Assembly (NCBI GenBank): GCA_017468085.1
Contig: JAFUJR010000030.1
Coordinates: 62,001 to 126,000, forward strand
DNA: 64,000 nt
Direction: 5' to 3'
Source: Clostridia bacterium
GTDB lineage: Bacteria > Bacillota > Clostridia > Christensenellales > Borkfalkiaceae
In this document: one piece after another, positions 59,670 through 64,000 of the stretch
How positions within the stretch are numbered: position 1 is the first letter of the stretch
Layout: each line of letters begins with the position of its first letter
The notes under the pieces: generated by a model
Databases searched by the model: none
Told to the model about the DNA's origin: nothing
What the model saw: the letters and a program-made list of their open reading frames with translations, nothing else
Position numbers and translations under genes: made by a program

Positions 59670-60254
59670 TTACAGTTTCAGTAAAGGTCCAATTTCCGCT
59701 TGTAAATCCTCATAGTGCATCAACCCGTCTTTACGATATACAATCATCCCTTCTCGGTTGACAATCATCGTCCCGGGCAGAGCGCCGCTTGTAAAGCCAA
59801 GCGCTTTATATACGTCGTTATCTTCCTCGTACCTACCGAAAAGCAATTGATAATCCGCCCACGTCGGTTGATTTTTATCCATCCAATTAGAAACGAACTC
59901 CGCCGTAGCGTAGTATTCATGATTTAACGCAAGCACGACGACGTCGCTTTGGTGATCTTCTTGAAATTTATTAAAATCAGGCAATTCCGCAATACAAGAC
60001 GTACACCACGTCGCCCAAAAATTGACGACGACGATTTTACCGCGGCATTCCGAAAGGGTGATTTGTTCTTCACTTAACGTAAACTTGCCGTTCTCTGCTC
60101 TGTATGCCTGCACGGTAAAGTCGGGACATTCGTCCCCGATCTCCACCCCGCTCACAATGGGTTTATCTACAAAATTGAAATACGCGAGTCCACCGACAAG
60201 CACCGCCCCTGCAAGCGACCAGGCTACGATTTCCAGCACTTTTCTCTTATTCAT
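59670..60254 (-). CDS. TlpA-like membrane-anchored thioredoxin
   Basis: 194 aa. N-terminal signal anchor (residues 7-28) and an extracytoplasmic thioredoxin fold. Motifs: ECPDFTVQAYRAENGKFTL, VVNFWATWCTSCIAELPDFNKF with the redox pair Cys84/Cys87, and GALPGTMIVNREGMIVYRKDG with the cis-Pro loop. Probably reduces or oxidises thiols outside the membrane. The ATG overlaps the end of the polyferredoxin gene, so the two are co-translated. Confidence 0.88.
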   Translation of the reverse strand: MNKRKVLEIVAWSLAGAVLVGGLAYFNFVDKPIVSGVEIGDECPDFTVQAYRAENGKFTLSEEQITLSECRGKIVVVNFWATWCTSCIAELPDFNKFQEDHQSDVVVLALNHEYYATAEFVSNWMDKNQPTWADYQLLFGRYEEDNDVYKALGFTSGALPGTMIVNREGMIVYRKDGLMHYEDLQAEIGPLLKL

Positions 60255-61257
60255 CGCACACCTCCGTCGTCTGCTCCGTATTCGCGGAAACGACCTCGTT
60301 TTCGGGTTTCGTCGCGGACATGGGTGCTTGTTTTTGCAATAAAGCTGTCAACGGTTTGCCTTCGACAGCCGTCGGTGCGTCCGTTTCGTTTGCCTTAACG
60401 AACAGCTTGCTCCCCTTCCAAGAAATGGCTTTGGTGGGACAAACGGAAATACATTCGCCGCAGTGAATACACTCGTGGTCGCCCACCTTTTTAATATCCA
60501 TTTTGCACGCGCTGATACAAAGCCCGCAGTCGGTACACTTGGTTTTATCCAACTTTACGCCAAGGAGCGCAAGTTTAGAGAAAAATCCGTAAATTGCGCC
60601 GAGCGGACACAAAAACCGACAAAACACACGGAAAATAAACACGCTCAACACGCAAATTAAGACAAGCAAACTAAATTTCCAGCTAAACAGCGGCCCTAAA
60701 ATGGCAAGCAACGCTTCGTTTTTAACGTTGGAAAGCAAACCCACGCCCCCCTCGAACGTACCTGCCGGACAGATATATTCGCAAAAGCCGGGAACGGTAA
60801 ACACGCTGGGCACGATGACGACCAACACCACCAAAATTACGTATTTCAAATACGAAAGCACGCGCGTGACTTTGCTTTTTTGCAGTTTGGGCGTTTTGAT
60901 TTTATATAAAAGTTCTTGTCCAAACCCGACGGGACACAAAAATCCGCAAATAGTGCGTCCAAGCAACAGTCCAAACAAAATGATTATGCCGAATATGTAT
61001 GCAGGCAGACGGGTATCGGACGCAGACAATGCGTTTTGCAACGAACCGAGCGGACACGCCGCCACCGCCCCGGGGCAGGAATAACAATTCAACCCGGGCG
61101 TGCAGAGGTTTTTGGTCGGTCCTTTATAAATCTGACCGTTGAAAAAGCCTTTGACGTTTGCGTTGTACAACAGCGCCGTATAAATTTGTATGATACGGCG
61201 TTTGGACGGCTTATGGTCGACAAACCACTTTTTCAGTTTTGTAAAAAAATTCTTCAT
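60247..61257 (-). CDS. NapH-like membrane polyferredoxin (4Fe-4S)
   Basis: 336 aa. Four to five membrane segments carry paired Cys motifs: LNCYSCPGAVAACPLG, GRTICGFLCPVG, GFCEYICPAGTFEGG and FCRFLCPLGAIYG. A soluble part follows with two [4Fe-4S] ferredoxin clusters (CTDCGLCISACKMD and CIHCGECISVCPTKA). The C-terminal tail is variable. Such proteins pass electrons across the membrane from cytosolic donors. Paired with the TlpA gene, it may feed an extracytoplasmic thiol reductase (inference). Confidence 0.9.
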   Translation of the reverse strand: MKNFFTKLKKWFVDHKPSKRRIIQIYTALLYNANVKGFFNGQIYKGPTKNLCTPGLNCYSCPGAVAACPLGSLQNALSASDTRLPAYIFGIIILFGLLLGRTICGFLCPVGFGQELLYKIKTPKLQKSKVTRVLSYLKYVILVVLVVIVPSVFTVPGFCEYICPAGTFEGGVGLLSNVKNEALLAILGPLFSWKFSLLVLICVLSVFIFRVFCRFLCPLGAIYGFFSKLALLGVKLDKTKCTDCGLCISACKMDIKKVGDHECIHCGECISVCPTKAISWKGSKLFVKANETDAPTAVEGKPLTALLQKQAPMSATKPENEVVSANTEQTTEVCDE

Positions 61258-61270
61258 ACGTTTACCAACC

Positions 61271-62248
61271 TTAACCCAAACCTATGCACTGCGTACAAAT
61301 ATTTATCGCCTTTTGCAACACGTCCATCATTCCGCCGTTGCAAATCCCCACGACGATCAAAACAACCGCCGCGCACGCCAAAACGCCGCGCGCAATCCAC
61401 ACGGTAAGCACTTTCTTTTTTTCAACCGTAGCGTCATTTTCGCGCGTTTTTTGATTCACAACGCCTTTCTTTTTTACAGCTTTTGCAATAAAACCGTGCT
61501 TACAGCAAGGGCACTGATACGCGCAGTTCACCTTGCTTAACCGCAATTTTTTTTGACAATGCGGACAAGGCGTTTCAACACTTCCGTTTTCCACCTTTAT
61601 ATATTCGCCCAAGCCCTCTCTCAAGCCCTTGCCGTGCTTTGCCTGCGCCGCCACGGCTTGCTTGACGAGCGAAAGCTCCTTAGCCGTCAGGAAATTATCG
61701 TACACCGCCGCCACGGCAAGAAAAATCGAAACGCCGCCGATAAACGGCAACATATTTAAAAGCCGTTCCGCTACGCCGTTGCTTTCAGACAAAAATTCGG
61801 ATGGAGAATTGGGGGTATACGCGCCGCTGAAATAATATGCGCAAACGACGATCCCTGCAATGATCACCGCGCCGCAAACGCCCCAAAGAATTTTGCGAAG
61901 CAAAGAATACGACTTGTCTTTCAATGCGAATTTCCCGTCGTCAGGCAAGCGCGCACGCATCTTTTTCAACTGCGCCGCATAATCGACGTAGCCGCTCTTT
62001 TTCTTTTCCTCAGGGAACAGAATGCCCAAAACCAGATTTACGATAAGTCCAACGACCCAAATCCAAACAAACCACTGGATTTGCTGAAAATGCGCCGAAA
62101 TGCTCGCCGCAGAAAAGGGCTTGCTTTCCGCGCTATGGTAGATAGCCCAAACCTGCCATATCCACAAAACGCCCACGAAAACGGTATAAAGCCCGAATAC
62201 GATTGCGTAAATCGAACGCGCGCGTTGCGCTTTCGTTTTCGTTGCCAT
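61271..62248 (-). CDS. Membrane protein with zinc-ribbon, unknown function
   Basis: 325 aa from MATKTKAQRARS, preceded by AAAGGAGG; the longer frame is not supported. Hydrophobic segments: about 15-35, 55-75, 110-130, 155-175 and 295-320. Between the fourth and fifth is a four-Cys zinc ribbon (VETPCPHCQKKLRLSKVNCAYQCPCCKHGF). First gene of the minus-strand redox set, 13 nt before the polyferredoxin. No family recognised. Confidence 0.78.
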   Translation of the reverse strand: MATKTKAQRARSIYAIVFGLYTVFVGVLWIWQVWAIYHSAESKPFSAASISAHFQQIQWFVWIWVVGLIVNLVLGILFPEEKKKSGYVDYAAQLKKMRARLPDDGKFALKDKSYSLLRKILWGVCGAVIIAGIVVCAYYFSGAYTPNSPSEFLSESNGVAERLLNMLPFIGGVSIFLAVAAVYDNFLTAKELSLVKQAVAAQAKHGKGLREGLGEYIKVENGSVETPCPHCQKKLRLSKVNCAYQCPCCKHGFIAKAVKKKGVVNQKTRENDATVEKKKVLTVWIARGVLACAAVVLIVVGICNGGMMDVLQKAINICTQCIGLG

Positions 62249-62557
62249 AAAGCAATCCCTCCTTTGTCTTACTTCAAAACTACGCCAAAACGGCATATTA
62301 CTGCATTATCTTTATTATAATCCACCACCCCCGTTTTTGTCAAGTAAAACCCTCTAATTTTACAAAATCGGCGTTCGCTCCCCTTAAAACGAGAAAAATA
62401 TAATTTTTCTCCCGTTTTTTCTTGTCATTTACCCTAATTTATAGTATAATAATTACGTATAGTTTAACGTGGGGTTTTGTTTTTTAATATACGAATAAAA
62501 AAGACGAGATTTCACCCCGAAAAACACAAAAATCTAACCCCTAAAATTGGAGTTATT
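62249..62557. other. Intergenic region between the redox set and the GLUG lipoprotein
   Basis: 309 nt without a gene. It holds the plus-strand promoter at 62422-62450 and an AT-rich leader. Nothing else recognised. Confidence 0.5.
62422..62450 (+). promoter_or_regulatory. Promoter of the GLUG lipoprotein gene
   Basis: TTGTCA (62422-62427), 17-nt spacer, TATAAT (62445-62450); about 100 nt before the ATG. Confidence 0.7.
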
Positions 62558-64000
62558 ATGAAAAAATACTTAATTGCATTTTTACTTTCCCTCTCTTGCG
62601 GTTTTGCGTTTGCAGCAGTCGGTTGCGGAGAAAACAACACGGGCAACAGCTCGGACGGCGGTTCGTCGGATATTGTGTACACAGGCGAAAGCACGGTAAC
62701 CTTTGTGGGAGGCGAGGGCTTTGAGTACATTACGCAAACGGAAAGCGGCGCGGAAATCAAAAACGGCGAATACGTCGAGTTCCAAATTGACCTCGGCGGT
62801 TTCTATTTGGACAGCTCCCCCGTCGTTTACGTCAACGATATGCCCATAGCGCACGACGACAGCGGAAATTACCGCGTACTCGTTACGCAAGACGCGACTA
62901 TCCGCGTGGAAAACGTTAAAAAGGACGTTTCGCAAATCGACTCCACGGGGCTTGGCACGATGGATTCCCCTTTCGTAGTTTCCAAACCCATCGACCTTAT
63001 TTATATTGCCGACAAGGTAAACAGCGGCGTACAAAGCTACGTGCAAGGCGCATATATCCTTGCGGCTGATATCGATTGTAAGGGCGAAGAATTGAAGGTC
63101 ATCGGCGATTCTTCCACGGAAAACGCGTATTTCAGCGGCTGCTTCGTCTGCAATTACAACAGCGAAACGGGCGAGGTGTACGATTACTCCATTTCCAACT
63201 TCAAAATCAAATCCCGCACCGCCAATTACGTCGGCTTGTTCGGTACGGTGTACGCAGACCTTTCCGTTTCAAGCAGCGGCCTTTTCTACGGTATCAACCT
63301 TGAAAACTTCACGATTGAGGCAAGCCTCACCGACGAGCATATGGGGGACAGCAAAACCATCACTTGCGGCAGTTTGATTGGATACGGCGTAGGCGCGACC
63401 TTGTATCAATGCAGTGCGACAAACGGTAACGTCAACCTCACCGCAAACGAATATTATTTCTCGTACGTGGGCGGGCTTATCGGCTATCAACAAGCCTTCT
63501 ATTCCCCTGATTTTGATTATCATTTCCCGTCGGAAATCGCCTATTCCCATACGGACGTAAATATCCGCGCCTTTGAAGGCAAGGTGCTTGGCGCAGGCGG
63601 TATCGTAGGCTATATGACGACCAACTACCCCTCCGTTTCCGTCGCGTCCGTACATAATTCGTACGCGCTCGGCGACATATCGGGCGCAATGCGCAGCGGC
63701 GGCATTGCGGGTACGATGGGCAGATATTCCGTCGTAAGCAACTGCTACGCGTCGGGTATGATTTACGCTTCGTGCAATTTGGCGCTCGGCGATGAAGATT
63801 GGCCGAACGAATACAAAGTGGCAAGCGCAGGCGGGCTTGTCGGCTATGCGGAAAACGACACGATTGCACATGATTGTTTCTTCAACGGCGAAACGGGCGC
63901 AAACGCGGCGGCTGGCGAGGATTTCACCTTTACAAGCCCCCACGTCGCTTTCGGCGACCCCGCGGGTTATGCGTCTGTGACAGCACAGAAATATATCGCT
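62558..64000 (+). CDS. Lipoprotein with GLUG-type repeats (partial, runs off the window)
   Basis: 481 codons are present with no stop. Lipobox AVGC (Cys about 23) after a hydrophobic signal. An N-terminal domain (about 40-125) is followed by the STGLGTMDSPFVVSKPIDLIYIAD start of a beta-solenoid. GLUG-like repeats follow: YVGLFGTVYADL, CGSLIGYGVG, YVGGLIGYQQ, GAGGIVGYMTT, SGGIAGTMGR and AGGLVGYAEN. GLUG repeats occur in surface-anchored adhesins and peptidases; the effector domain, if any, lies beyond the window. Confidence 0.85.
   Translation, partial: MKKYLIAFLLSLSCGFAFAAVGCGENNTGNSSDGGSSDIVYTGESTVTFVGGEGFEYITQTESGAEIKNGEYVEFQIDLGGFYLDSSPVVYVNDMPIAHDDSGNYRVLVTQDATIRVENVKKDVSQIDSTGLGTMDSPFVVSKPIDLIYIADKVNSGVQSYVQGAYILAADIDCKGEELKVIGDSSTENAYFSGCFVCNYNSETGEVYDYSISNFKIKSRTANYVGLFGTVYADLSVSSSGLFYGINLENFTIEASLTDEHMGDSKTITCGSLIGYGVGATLYQCSATNGNVNLTANEYYFSYVGGLIGYQQAFYSPDFDYHFPSEIAYSHTDVNIRAFEGKVLGAGGIVGYMTTNYPSVSVASVHNSYALGDISGAMRSGGIAGTMGRYSVVSNCYASGMIYASCNLALGDEDWPNEYKVASAGGLVGYAENDTIAHDCFFNGETGANAAAGEDFTFTSPHVAFGDPAGYASVTAQKYIA

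Noticed and set aside
60750-60772. GAACGTACCTGCC inside the polyferredoxin gene
   Set aside because: It encodes the conserved CPAGTFEGG of NapH-like proteins; only the right half matches.
1-64000. Prophage, transposon or integron
   Set aside because: No transposase, integrase, capsid or terminase gene is seen on either strand.

Overview
This 64 kb window looks like a chromosomal segment of a Bacillota (Firmicutes), most likely class Clostridia, of moderate GC content. The signs are a T-box leader before pheST, SigA next to DnaG with trmK and nif3-like genes downstream, the McsA-McsB-ClpC protein-quality cluster, the rimP-nusA-rnpM-ylxQ-infB operon, and sigma-A type promoters of the TTGACA/TATAAT kind. 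No transposase, integrase, phage gene, CRISPR array or rRNA is visible. A finer taxonomic placement cannot be read from the sequence alone. Nearly all genes up to about 53 kb are on the minus strand. A mostly plus-strand block of secreted lipoproteins follows.

Region 1 (1-9.9 kb): the translation and transcription operon infB(partial)-ylxQ-rnpM-nusA-rimP, with its own promoter and a strong leader hairpin. Upstream are an unknown lipoprotein, methylglyoxal synthase, a protein at the usual polC position that keeps only the N-terminal, OB and 3'-5' exonuclease parts of PolC, then ispG, nrdR, rarA and a patatin-like lipase. Region 2 (9.9-24.4 kb): pheA, aroF, coaD, rsmD, a membrane protein, 5-formyl-THF cyclo-ligase, alr, a tandem 137-138 bp repeat, the zinc-ribbon/nif3/trmK/rpoD/dnaG/dgt cluster, a PlsC-type acyltransferase and a GT8 glycosyltransferase. 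Region 3 (24.4-37.4 kb): a second GT8 gene. Both GT8 genes have the same promoter architecture, with a helically phased array of CTCTAC boxes just upstream. Then come dtd, efp, an Xaa-Pro peptidase, a TIM-barrel AP-endonuclease-like protein, ribF, truB, pheT, pheS with its T-box, an MscL with an expanded cytoplasmic tail, two small coiled-coil proteins, nth and a DUF3343 protein. Region 4 (37.5-53.2 kb): a cysteine-desulfurase-like enzyme, two small unknown proteins, and a long co-directional run: XRE regulator-mcsA-mcsB-clpC-aroC-aroB-aroA-aroE-aroQ-aroK-SDR. This run supplies six of the seven steps from DAHP to chorismate; the first enzyme, aroF, is in region 2. proS, inorganic pyrophosphatase and tRNA-Ser(GCU) complete the region.

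Region 5 (53.3-64 kb): nagB, three consecutive lipoproteins on the plus strand (one with a thioredoxin/TlpA domain), a convergent minus-strand set of a TlpA-like thioredoxin, a NapH-like membrane polyferredoxin and a zinc-ribbon membrane protein, and a GLUG-motif lipoprotein running off the window. This looks like an extracytoplasmic thiol-redox module surrounded by surface proteins.

The most unusual signal is a dispersed 17-bp motif, read on the minus strand as GGCAGGTRYGCGTTGAA. It occurs about 18 times, 17 of them in one orientation. It lies between genes, at start codons, inside terminator-like hairpins, and inside at least five conserved genes in all three reading frames. Other notable points are the phased boxes before the GT8 genes, the polymerase-less PolC-like protein, three promoters placed so that transcripts would be nearly leaderless, and an XRE regulator where ctsR usually sits.
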